From JAPLDA01 sp043787975 (GTDB lineage: Bacteria > Bacteroidota > Bacteroidia > AKYH767-A > 2013-40CM-41-45), in NCBI GenBank assembly GCA_043787975.1, contig JAYVUK010000060.1, forward strand, positions 1 through 47,734: a stretch of DNA of 47,734 nt, in the 5' to 3' direction. Below, one piece after another: positions 24,900 to 32,566 of the stretch. Made by a program: the position numbers and the translations under genes. Under the pieces are notes generated by a model. The model was given only the letters and a program-made list of their open reading frames with translations, made no database searches and was not told the DNA's origin. The stretch's first letter is position 1. Each line of letters opens with the position of its first letter.

Positions 24900-26486
24900 T
24901 CAAAAATCAAAATAATAATTCTCCAGCGCAGTTCTGATTCCGAAGTAAACGAACTGTGTATGTGAATCGACAAAAGCGTTTTTATAATTCCGGTCGCTTA
25001 CTCCGGCTTCTATCACAAAATTAGTTTTTGGATTCACGAGGTAAGAAATCCGAAGGTCTTTATAAGACAGCGTTGTTACAATTCCCTGCGCTACATAATT
25101 TCCATAATCACTTGCATGCGTATCATAACTCAGGAAAATATTGCTTCCCATATTTAAGTTGAGGTAATCCAACCCGATCTGGCTGTACATATACTTTCCT
25201 TCGACGAAGAATTTCTTCCAGCGGTAGTTGACAAAAGAAACGGATTCATAAAAATTTGCTCCGAGCGGATGCGCCAATGCCTGGTTGTATTGCGCATAAT
25301 TTGTTTGTGAAGTCTGGTGCGAGTATGTGTATGGTCTTACAAAATTGAATTCAGTTTGAATGTTCAGATTCTTTACCTTCATTACGTTGAATGATTTTCC
25401 TCCAAGTTGAAAGGCCTGCTTGTTTGCCCACCATCCTTTGCCGCTCCTTACTTCACTCAAAAGAAATTCATCCAGCAACAGCTGACCGTACAAAATATTC
25501 CGTGTGTTTATTTTGTATTTGATATTTGCGCCAATCAATTCATTGTCCGGCGAACCAACAGAATATTCAACAGGACGAAGGAACAAGACAGGATTTGCAT
25601 AATTAAAATCGAATGAACGTTTCGAGATGAGTGCTTCAAAGATTCCGATACTGAGATTATTCTTTCTTCCGATGTTCAAATCCAGGTAACTGAAGCGAGC
25701 GATTTTTTTTCTGAACCCGGCATTGGTATCAGCATACGTAATTGAATCCTGCATCACCGAATAAATAACGGTGTACTTGAATTTCCAAAACGCCATGTTG
25801 ATTTTCAGGAAAGGATAATTGGATGAGTTGTCGCTTAACAAAAGAGAACGGTAACCATCACCGATAAAATTTTTATCAGTGGCAAGTGAAAAATCAAAAT
25901 GACGGTTGAGTTTGTAAGCAATTCCGCCATAGGCGACACTGAAATCATACACATGAGTCCCGACAACCTTCACACGTCCTTGTCCGGGAGCTACATTTGC
26001 ACTCATTGCAAAATCGCTTACATAATTTACATAGTGTGCGCGATTTTCACGAAAGCCGGTATAGAAAAAGAATTTTTGGTTGACATCGGCTTGGACAAGA
26101 ATACCTCGTGTATTCACATACGTATTTTCTTTCGCCGTTACATCTCTTCCGCCCTGGAAATTAAAAACCGGATCAATGCTGAGATGAATATCATCGTTGT
26201 TTGCATCAATAAAATGTTCTTTGAAGAGTTTTCTTCCAAGCCATGTTTTGTTGAAGTTTGTTTCGCGAATCTGCGGAGTAAAAACCGAATCAACAGGAGC
26301 TGCTTTGCGCAATTCAGCCATGGTAAATGGCTTCATCGCAGAATGAAAACCGGAGGAATCAGCTTCGTAATAAGATTCGATTCGAGTGTTCAGGTCCCTG
26401 TTCAATGGAAATTGATATTCCTGGGAGAAAGAAAAATGAAAAATGAAAAGTGAAAGATGAAGAGTGAGGAGTATTTTTATTTTCAT
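24900..26486 (-). CDS. RemB-like / Wzi-type outer membrane beta-barrel protein
   Basis: The ATG at 26486 gives 528 residues with a signal peptide (MKIKILLTLHLSLFIFHF, cleavage near FSFSQ). The rest alternates hydrophobic and polar residues as in a large beta-barrel and ends in an aromatic strand (ENYYFDF). The segment DKNFIGDGYRSLLLSDNSSN, with an earlier NTRG motif, is characteristic as I recall of the gliding-motility protein RemB and related Wzi-like proteins of Bacteroidota. RemB was named for a role in gliding of Flavobacterium johnsoniae; Wzi proteins bind capsule polysaccharide. Whether this organism glides is not known. The gene is single, convergent with ruvB. Confidence 0.72.
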   Translation of the reverse strand: MKIKILLTLHLSLFIFHFSFSQEYQFPLNRDLNTRIESYYEADSSGFHSAMKPFTMAELRKAAPVDSVFTPQIRETNFNKTWLGRKLFKEHFIDANNDDIHLSIDPVFNFQGGRDVTAKENTYVNTRGILVQADVNQKFFFYTGFRENRAHYVNYVSDFAMSANVAPGQGRVKVVGTHVYDFSVAYGGIAYKLNRHFDFSLATDKNFIGDGYRSLLLSDNSSNYPFLKINMAFWKFKYTVIYSVMQDSITYADTNAGFRKKIARFSYLDLNIGRKNNLSIGIFEALISKRSFDFNYANPVLFLRPVEYSVGSPDNELIGANIKYKINTRNILYGQLLLDEFLLSEVRSGKGWWANKQAFQLGGKSFNVMKVKNLNIQTEFNFVRPYTYSHQTSQTNYAQYNQALAHPLGANFYESVSFVNYRWKKFFVEGKYMYSQIGLDYLNLNMGSNIFLSYDTHASDYGNYVAQGIVTTLSYKDLRISYLVNPKTNFVIEAGVSDRNYKNAFVDSHTQFVYFGIRTALENYYFDF

Positions 26487-26570
26487 CGGCTTGAATAAAA
26501 AATAATGCCGAAAGATAACCAACTTTAGATAATAGAATGTTCAGAAGGTTTTAGATTTCTAAACAAAATA

Positions 26571-26626
26571 TTAGCCGCAGATTCGCAGATTAAAATGGAT
26601 TAATCTTTTTTAATAATCTGCCACTA
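26571..26626. repeat. GCCGCAGATT-family repeat, copy 4
   Basis: TTAGCCGCAGATTCGCAGATT on the left and the decayed AATAATCTGCCACTA on the right, just past the stop of the short aldehyde dehydrogenase gene. The left part is identical to that of the copy at 10496. Confidence 0.8.
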
Positions 26627-26635
26627 TTGTTTCTC

Positions 26636-27577
26636 TTACTGTCCGATTGGATGCCAGGTGGTTTTTATTTCCTGCAAATCCATAATGCGATAAGGGTTCT
26701 GCGAATCTTCAACCATCCAGTTATCTTTTGAATAAATGACGGCACGTTTTACATTCAACGATGAATTGATCTGCACTTTTTTGATTTCTTCTTCATCGTT
26801 GCCGCAGTAAATGCAAGCGTTCACATCCATGTGCGAAGAAAAGTGTGCAAGTAACTCCGTACGGAAGCCCGTAAGGATGTTTACAATTCCGGCAGGAACA
26901 TCGGAAGAGTGTAGTACTTCACCAAATGTAATTGCTGATAATGGTTTTTCTTTTGAGGCAAGAATGATGACCGTATTTCCACCGACAATTGCAGGAGCAA
27001 TGGTAGAGACAAGACCAACGAGTCCCGAATTTTCAGGAGACAAAATACTTACAACTCCTGTCGCTTCCGGTAATGAAAAATTAAAGTGTGATGATTCAAC
27101 AGGATTCACAGAAGAAAATACTTGCATGTATTTATCGCTCCATCCTGCATAATATACTAACCGGTCGATGGAAAGATTCACTTCATTCTCTGCTTCTGAT
27201 TGAGTAGAACCTTGCTCTGTTAATTCGGAAATGAATTGTGCCTTTCTGCCTTCGAGCATTTCTGCAATGCGATAGAGAATTTGTCCTTTGTTGTACGCAC
27301 TCTTTCCAGCCCAGCCAGGTTGCGCTTTCCGTGCAGCGACAATAGCATCACGAAAATCTTTTCTTGACCCTCGGCAAATGTTTGCAAGTGATTTACCATC
27401 CTTGTCTTTGAGGATGTAATATCTTCCCGATTCCGTTCGGGGAAATTTTCCATCCACATACAGTTTGTATGTTTTCAAAATGCCAAGACGTTCCTTGCTC
27501 ACTTTTTCAGCACGACCATTTTCAGATTTTCCATTGGAAGCAATTTCTACTTTCGATTTAATTTCTTGTGAGTCCAC
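26636..27577 (-). CDS. Truncated, non-catalytic aldehyde dehydrogenase paralogue
   Basis: A 313-residue protein. After a polar N-terminus of about 30 residues it follows the N-terminal cofactor-binding half of aldehyde dehydrogenases: KLYVDGKFPRTESGRYY, AARKAQPGWAGKSAYNKG, a weakened APAIVGGNTVIIL and VPAGIVNILTG. It ends before the catalytic domain. The general-base Glu motif (LELGGK) and the nucleophile Cys motif (GHVCCAGSR) are both missing. There is no premature frameshift: the frame runs cleanly to its own stop and the C-terminus is specific. It lies 21 bases after the full-length enzyme and probably forms a complex with it. A pseudoenzyme or structural partner is more likely than a dead gene. 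Confidence 0.85.
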   Translation of the reverse strand: MDSQEIKSKVEIASNGKSENGRAEKVSKERLGILKTYKLYVDGKFPRTESGRYYILKDKDGKSLANICRGSRKDFRDAIVAARKAQPGWAGKSAYNKGQILYRIAEMLEGRKAQFISELTEQGSTQSEAENEVNLSIDRLVYYAGWSDKYMQVFSSVNPVESSHFNFSLPEATGVVSILSPENSGLVGLVSTIAPAIVGGNTVIILASKEKPLSAITFGEVLHSSDVPAGIVNILTGFRTELLAHFSSHMDVNACIYCGNDEEEIKKVQINSSLNVKRAVIYSKDNWMVEDSQNPYRIMDLQEIKTTWHPIGQ

Positions 27578-27598
27578 TTCATTTAAAATTTAGAATTT

Positions 27599-29095
27599 CT
27601 AATTTAAAATTTCAAGGTACGGCATCAATCCATGCAATCCTCCTTCGCGACCTACACCACTTTCTTTGTAACCACCGAACGGAGAAGTCGGATCAAACTT
27701 ATTATACGTGTTTGCCCAAATAACTCCCGCGCGAATTTGTGAAGTCACTTTAAAAATCTTGGAACCTTTGTCTGTCCATACGCCACCGCTTAATCCATAC
27801 GGAATGTTGTTTGCTTTCTCAATAACCTCTTCTACGGTTCTGAATGTTTGAATGCTGAGAACAGGCCCGAATATTTCTTCCTGTACAATGCGTGATGATT
27901 GCGAAACATTGGTAAATAATGTAGGACGATACCAGAAACCTTTTGATGGAATCGCACACGATGACTGGTAACAAACTCCGCCTTCTTTGATTCCAATTTT
28001 TACAAACTGTTTTATTTTGTTTAGCTGGTCTTTGCTGTTGATGGCCCCGATGTCTGTATTCTTATCCTGCGGATCACCGACAATCAATGTTTCCATTCTG
28101 TCTTTCAATTTTCGAATGACAAGGTCGGCAACACTTTCCTGCACAAACAAGCGTGAACCTGCGCAGCACACATGTCCTTGGTTAAAAAATATTCCATTGA
28201 TTATTCCTTCCACAGCCTGGTCGATTGCTGCATCTTCAAAAATGATGTTGGCAGCTTTACCTCCAAGTTCAAGCGTGTATTTCTTTTTTGTCCCCGCTAT
28301 TGCTTTCTGAATAATTTTTCCGACTTCCGTTGAACCGGTAAATGCAATTTTATTAATGTCAGGATGATTGACGATGGCTGCTCCTGTGGCACCGGCTCCT
28401 GTAAGAATATTTACAACACCATCCGGTAATCCGGCTTCCTGTATTATCTCAGCGAGTTTTAATGCTGTGAGTGGAGTCGTTTCTGCAGGTTTCAATACGA
28501 CTGTATTTCCTGCAGCGAGAGCAGGCGCAATTTTCCATGCAGCCATCAGCAACGGAAAATTCCAGGGAATAATTTGTCCGGCGACACCCAATGATTTATA
28601 AGAAGTCCCGGGAATTGCATAATCAATTTTATCTGCCCAACCGGCGTAATAAAAAAAGTGAGCTGCTGCCAACGGAACATCCACATCGCGTGATTCACGG
28701 ATTGCTTTTCCTCCATCCATACTTTCAATCACGGCCAATTCACGCGCACGTTCCTGCATGATGCGAGCAATACGATACATGTATTTTCCGCGTTCTTTTG
28801 CAGGCATTTTACTCCATACTTTTTCGTATGCGTTGCGAGCTGCTTTCACAGCTTTATCCACATCGTTAGCGTTGGCGTCACCAACTTCAGCCAGTTTTTT
28901 TTCTGTGGAAGGACTGATTGTCGAAAAATATTTTCCGGAATCAGGCGCAACAAATTTTCCATTGATGAAAAGATCATAACGGTCTTTCAACTGAATGTGG
29001 TCGTTGCTTTCAGGAGCGGGAGCGTATGAAAAGCCGGTAGTGAAATCTAATTTCTTTACGCTTTTTGATTTTGTTTTAGCCATGAGTTTTTTCAT
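27599..29095 (-). CDS. NAD(P)-dependent aldehyde dehydrogenase
   Basis: A 498-residue full-length aldehyde dehydrogenase. The general base lies in TLELGGKAANIIF, the nucleophilic Cys in FNQGHVCCAGSR, the Rossmann-type turn in FTGSTEVG, the cofactor Lys in VVLKPAE and the late motif in EEIFGPVLSI. It oxidises an aldehyde to an acid. Placed between deoC and a truncated paralogue, the natural substrate would be acetaldehyde released from deoxyribose 5-phosphate, giving acetate; this is inference from context. Start at 29095 is taken; Met5 (29083) is an alternative. A perfect 28-base palindrome lies between deoC and this gene. Confidence 0.94.
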   Translation of the reverse strand: MKKLMAKTKSKSVKKLDFTTGFSYAPAPESNDHIQLKDRYDLFINGKFVAPDSGKYFSTISPSTEKKLAEVGDANANDVDKAVKAARNAYEKVWSKMPAKERGKYMYRIARIMQERARELAVIESMDGGKAIRESRDVDVPLAAAHFFYYAGWADKIDYAIPGTSYKSLGVAGQIIPWNFPLLMAAWKIAPALAAGNTVVLKPAETTPLTALKLAEIIQEAGLPDGVVNILTGAGATGAAIVNHPDINKIAFTGSTEVGKIIQKAIAGTKKKYTLELGGKAANIIFEDAAIDQAVEGIINGIFFNQGHVCCAGSRLFVQESVADLVIRKLKDRMETLIVGDPQDKNTDIGAINSKDQLNKIKQFVKIGIKEGGVCYQSSCAIPSKGFWYRPTLFTNVSQSSRIVQEEIFGPVLSIQTFRTVEEVIEKANNIPYGLSGGVWTDKGSKIFKVTSQIRAGVIWANTYNKFDPTSPFGGYKESGVGREGGLHGLMPYLEILN

Positions 29096-29096
29096 T

Positions 29097-29124
29097 AGCT
29101 GATTAGCTAATTAGCTAATCAGCT
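29097..29124. repeat. Perfect 28-base palindrome AGCTGATTAGCTAA / TTAGCTAATCAGCT
   Basis: The two 14-base halves are exact reverse complements with no loop. It occupies most of the gap between deoC and the aldehyde dehydrogenase gene and overlaps the latter's ribosome-binding region. The repeated TTAGCTAA/TGATTAGCT units suggest a dispersed repeat. Confidence 0.9.
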
Positions 29125-29131
29125 GATTGAT

Positions 29132-30046
29132 TTAATCTTTACTGAAATAGTCTATGCTTTGATAAACTCCTGTTTCTTCCTTCACCAGCTGCATCAAAAT
29201 ATCATTTGCCAGTGAGCTTGCGCCAAAACGGAACATGTCTGCATTCATCCAGTCATTGCCCAGCGTTTCACGAAGTACGACAAGATATTGTATCGCTAAC
29301 TTGGATGTCGCAATTCCTCCTGCAGGTTTCATCCCGATCTTTTTTCCGGTGAGATAATAAAAGTCACGAATGGCTTCCAGCATCACGAGCGTAACAGGCA
29401 AGGTCGCGGCAGGCTGAATTTTCCCGGTGGATGTTTTAATAAAATCTGCCCCGGCATGCATGGCAATGTCACTTGCTTTGCGAACATTATCGAGTGTGCT
29501 AAGTTCTCCTGTTTCTAAAATCACTTTCAGGTGTGCAGCTCCACACGCTTCTTTTACCGCAGCAATTTCATCGAATACAAAATTGTATTCTCCTTCCAGA
29601 AATTTTCCGCGTGAAATGACCATATCAATTTCATCAGCGCCTTCCTTCACGGCCCATTTTGTTTCTTCAATTTTTACTTTGCGTGACGACATGCCACTTG
29701 GAAAGGCAGTGGAAACAGCTGCCACATGAATCTTAGAATTCTTTAAACATTCTTTTGCGGTTCGTACCATGTTCGGATACACACAAACAGCCGCTACCTG
29801 CGGAACTCCGGGGAGACTATCGTGCGGATGCATCGCTTTGTTACAAAGTTGAATGACTCTTCTTGGAGTGTCTTTAGCTTCGAGCGTGGTCAGATCAATC
29901 ATGCTCATGGCAAGTTTAAGCGCAGCGAGTTTAGATTCTTTCTTAATACTTCGCTTTGTTAAACGAGAGATGCGCTCTTCAACTCCAACCTGGTCTATTG
30001 AGATCGTACCTGGCATTTGTTGGTTGCGATAAGCTGTGGACGACAT
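29132..30046 (-). CDS. deoC: Deoxyribose-phosphate aldolase, long (animal DERA-like) type
   Basis: A 304-residue aldolase that cleaves 2-deoxyribose 5-phosphate to acetaldehyde and glyceraldehyde 3-phosphate, in deoxynucleoside catabolism. The Schiff-base Lys204 in ADFIKTSTGK, the second Lys240 in GMKPAGGI, and Asp141 in ADEIDMVIS are present. At over 300 residues, with an N-terminal extension and segments such as FIDLTTL-like MIDLTTL and AAVCVYP, it resembles the human enzyme more than the shorter (about 220-260 residue) bacterial forms. It heads an operon with two aldehyde dehydrogenase genes. The pathway makes sense: the acetaldehyde product is removed by the next enzyme. Confidence 0.95.
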   Translation of the reverse strand: MSSTAYRNQQMPGTISIDQVGVEERISRLTKRSIKKESKLAALKLAMSMIDLTTLEAKDTPRRVIQLCNKAMHPHDSLPGVPQVAAVCVYPNMVRTAKECLKNSKIHVAAVSTAFPSGMSSRKVKIEETKWAVKEGADEIDMVISRGKFLEGEYNFVFDEIAAVKEACGAAHLKVILETGELSTLDNVRKASDIAMHAGADFIKTSTGKIQPAATLPVTLVMLEAIRDFYYLTGKKIGMKPAGGIATSKLAIQYLVVLRETLGNDWMNADMFRFGASSLANDILMQLVKEETGVYQSIDYFSKD

Positions 30047-30111
30047 ATGTAACGTCTTTAATTTTCTTTAAATGAAAATAGTTCTGTCCTATTCGTAATT
30101 CGCACAACTTG

Positions 30112-30130
30112 TCCCGATGTTTCATCGGGA
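30112..30130. repeat. Perfect hairpin TCCCGATG-TTT-CATCGGGA in the deoC leader
   Basis: An 8-base-arm hairpin with a TTT loop, without a T-run. It lies between the candidate promoter at 30160-30167 and the deoC start, so it would be in the mRNA leader. It could be a dispersed repeat or a leader structure. Confidence 0.6.
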
Positions 30131-30159
30131 TTCGAATTGATTCGTATTCGTAGGCTCAA

Positions 30160-30167
30160 CAAAGTTA
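30160..30167 (-). promoter_or_regulatory. Candidate -7 element of the deoC operon
   Basis: Minus-strand TAACTTTG matches TAnnTTTG and gives a leader of about 110 bases containing the hairpin at 30112-30130. No -33 TTG is obvious. Confidence 0.4.
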
Positions 30168-30204
30168 GAAAAATAATTGTGCCTGGGAGTTCATCCCTGC
30201 GCAA

Positions 30205-30810
30205 TCAGAATTGACAATGCAATGTAAATGCAAGCACTGTATTGTATTGTCCGCGATCAAAAAAAATAGTAGGAAAACCACCCGGATAATCACGAATTGG
30301 CAAAACGGAGTTACTTAACCGCACATTCACTGCAATTTTTTCTGAAAGGGTATAACTCAAACCGATATTTACCGAGAGATCTAATTTTTTAAAAGGAGGA
30401 TTCGAATTGTAAGTTCCCCATTCGCGTTCCTCTTCAGAAAAGACAAGAGAGCCGAAAGATGGACCACCCTCAATATTAAACTTCTGAGCGACCTGCCATT
30501 TTAAAAGTAACGGTACTTCAAAATAGGAAACACGGAGGACATAAAATTCATTGTTGTTATTTACATCGACCGGTTTGCGGCTTCCTTTCTGGATAAAAAT
30601 CAGTTCCATCTGAACACCAATTTTATCACTGAATGCTTTATTTACAAATCCCCCGGCGATAATTCCTACTTTGTTGAAACCGGATAACTGATCACCTGCA
30701 ACCTGTGTTGTGCTAATCCCCCCAATCACTCCTGCATTAAAATTTTGAGCGTGGAGAAGTTGCATTGAAAAGGTAAACAAACAAATAAAAAATATTCTTT
30801 TCGATGGCAT
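30205..30810 (-). CDS. Small outer membrane beta-barrel (PorT/OMP_b-brl_2-like)
   Basis: A 201-residue protein with a signal peptide (MPSKRIFFICLFTFSMQLLHAQ) followed by alternating strands typical of an eight-stranded barrel. GVIGGISTTQVAGDQLSGFNKVGIIAG at the start of the mature part is the pattern of the porin-like family common in Bacteroidota. The end in a Phe (LHCQF) suits insertion by the BAM machinery. Function unknown beyond being an outer membrane barrel. It is monocistronic. Confidence 0.82.
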   Translation of the reverse strand: MPSKRIFFICLFTFSMQLLHAQNFNAGVIGGISTTQVAGDQLSGFNKVGIIAGGFVNKAFSDKIGVQMELIFIQKGSRKPVDVNNNNEFYVLRVSYFEVPLLLKWQVAQKFNIEGGPSFGSLVFSEEEREWGTYNSNPPFKKLDLSVNIGLSYTLSEKIAVNVRLSNSVLPIRDYPGGFPTIFFDRGQYNTVLAFTLHCQF

Positions 30811-30952
30811 AGATATTTTTTAATGTGTGTAAAAGTACAATTCAGAGTCGTGTGTACGTCATGAAGAAAAAAATAATTTGGAATATCAAGGAACATAAAT
30901 AACTTTCGGAAAATATCTGCTTCTAAAACGGAACAACTAAAACAAAAACATC

Positions 30953-31531
30953 ATGAAAAAAATACTAATCGGTTCATTTGTCGGTGCTGTGATTCTCTTT
31001 GCGTGGAATGCTATTTCATGGACGGTGATGCCAATACACCTTCACTCCTTTCACCACACTCCTGCCCAGGATTCGATTCTTAATGTCCTGAAAAATTCCG
31101 GTCTCACTACGGGCGCATACATGATGCCTTCGGCTGATAACACGAATGTTTCAGCATTCGATTCGGAGTATCAGAAGAAATGCGAAGAGATGATGAAGTC
31201 AACAGTAGGCAAACCGGCAGCAACAATCTTCTACGTAAGTTCTGTTCGTGAAATGCATGCATCGCAATTCTTAAAAGGATTTTTGTACAACCTTATTGCA
31301 GTGTTTTGTGCCTGCATGTTGTTGTCGTTAGCCTATCAGAGCAATGCTTCCTTTCTTATGCGTTGGTGGATGGTAATGCTCATTGCTATTATTTACACTA
31401 TGCAGGGACCGATGATGGGACACAACTGGATGTTTGAGCCGTGGCATTACACGAAAGGGTATATCTATGACGCATTCATCGGCTGGGGACTGACAGGATT
31501 GTGGCTGGCGAAATACCTGAAGAAAAGTTAG
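30953..31531 (+). CDS. Membrane protein of unknown function
   Basis: A 192-residue protein with a first helix at residues 1-24, a soluble stretch of about 80 residues (HSFHHTPAQDSILNVLKNSG ... MHASQF), then three helices (about 110-130, 135-155 and 172-188). Conserved-looking residues include His in MPIHLHSFHH and WMFEPWHY. I recognise no named family with confidence. It lies alone, divergent from the barrel gene and followed by a strong bidirectional terminator. Confidence 0.75.
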   Translation: MKKILIGSFVGAVILFAWNAISWTVMPIHLHSFHHTPAQDSILNVLKNSGLTTGAYMMPSADNTNVSAFDSEYQKKCEEMMKSTVGKPAATIFYVSSVREMHASQFLKGFLYNLIAVFCACMLLSLAYQSNASFLMRWWMVMLIAIIYTMQGPMMGHNWMFEPWHYTKGYIYDAFIGWGLTGLWLAKYLKKS

Positions 31532-31540
31532 CATTGAAAA

Positions 31541-31581
31541 ATAAAAAATCCCTCCTTCAAGTATTGAAGGAGGGATTTTTT
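31541..31581. terminator. Bidirectional rho-independent terminator
   Basis: Perfect 13-base arms ATCCCTCCTTCAA (31548-31560) and TTGAAGGAGGGAT (31564-31576) with a GTA loop, flanked by A-run and T-run. It lies between convergent genes. Confidence 0.92.
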
Positions 31582-31605
31582 TATGATAGTATCTGGAAAA
31601 TTATT

Positions 31606-32553
31606 TTACCTCACAGGCAGTTCTTCAACCTGGATGATTTTCTTCGTGCTGCTGTCATAAATAAAAGCAACAACGCTACAATGGTTTGGATTCAATGCAG
31701 GGTTTATGGTATGGGAAAAACCATTAATTTTTATTGTGCCCGCTGCAACATTGCCGCTGGCAAAATTCATTCCCCATGAACCGGATGTGATAGCATCTCG
31801 CAGCATGTGATGATGAATAAAATCAGGAACATATTCCGGAACATGTGAATACCATTCCTGCCAATCAATAACGCTGTCTTCAGTCAACACCAGCTGCAGC
31901 TTTAAATCTGCGGTTGAACTCGCGAGAGATGTTGATTGAACCGCTGTCAGTAATTGTCCGGTCACCGGGTTGAAATGGTTAAGAATTCTGATTTTAAAGT
32001 CGGGTGCCAGATTAGATTCTGACTGAATCAAGCCAGACCAACTGGAAGGCGATTTCGATTGTTGACTTGTCGGAAAATCTATCCGGTCAATCATTCCTTT
32101 CGGATTTCCTGAAATGCCAAAAAATGTGTTCCAATCATTTCCTATAGTGGTTCTGTGATCCGTTAAAAACGATCCGGCAGGAGCAGCCCCACCTGGACAA
32201 GGAATAGCTGTCGGACAAACACCTGCAAAGAACCCTGCGTGGACGGAAATTACCACCAGTTTATTTCCAAAAATATTTTTCAGGGTATCATTTAAAAAAA
32301 TACCGGCTGCCGGGCAATTGCCACACAGGTGTCCTGTGTAATCTTCTGCCATCACCCTTTTAACGTTCGGGGTCGTATCGCTTGGAAATAAAAAAGTATC
32401 ACCGTTAATGACGATTGCATTGGAATCATTTAGGGCAGTCACCACGGATGTATCATTGTTTTCACGATACGGAGATTCAATTTTATCACAGGACTGAACG
32501 ATGATAGATCCGAAGAAAATAAGGAAGGCTATTTGTTTGATTTTTCTTTTCAT
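31606..32553 (-). CDS. Omp28-like lipoprotein with CXXC
   Basis: A 315-residue lipoprotein (lipobox IIVQSC, Cys22). The region VMAEDYTGHLCGNCPAAGIFL holds Cys77-x-x-Cys80 in a thioredoxin-like start, followed by the Omp28-type pattern in which GISGNPKGMIDR takes the place of the cis-Pro loop. The C-terminal half is a beta domain. Omp28 proteins were described as outer membrane antigens in Porphyromonas; their role is not settled. The gene is last in an operon with a TlpA-like protein and a DUF6029-like protein, which suggests thiol or metal handling in the envelope (inference). Confidence 0.8.
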   Translation of the reverse strand: MKRKIKQIAFLIFFGSIIVQSCDKIESPYRENNDTSVVTALNDSNAIVINGDTFLFPSDTTPNVKRVMAEDYTGHLCGNCPAAGIFLNDTLKNIFGNKLVVISVHAGFFAGVCPTAIPCPGGAAPAGSFLTDHRTTIGNDWNTFFGISGNPKGMIDRIDFPTSQQSKSPSSWSGLIQSESNLAPDFKIRILNHFNPVTGQLLTAVQSTSLASSTADLKLQLVLTEDSVIDWQEWYSHVPEYVPDFIHHHMLRDAITSGSWGMNFASGNVAAGTIKINGFSHTINPALNPNHCSVVAFIYDSSTKKIIQVEELPVR

Positions 32554-32566
32554 GACATAATCGAAA

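Noticed and set aside
25899..26453. 184-codon open frame on the plus strand
   Set aside because: It lies wholly antisense to the RemB-like gene, which has a signal peptide and barrel pattern; the plus-strand peptide has no recognisable feature.
26636..27577. Short aldehyde dehydrogenase as a pseudogene
   Set aside because: No frameshift or stop interrupts it, its C-terminus is specific and the missing catalytic half is not found nearby; a maintained pseudoenzyme is more likely.
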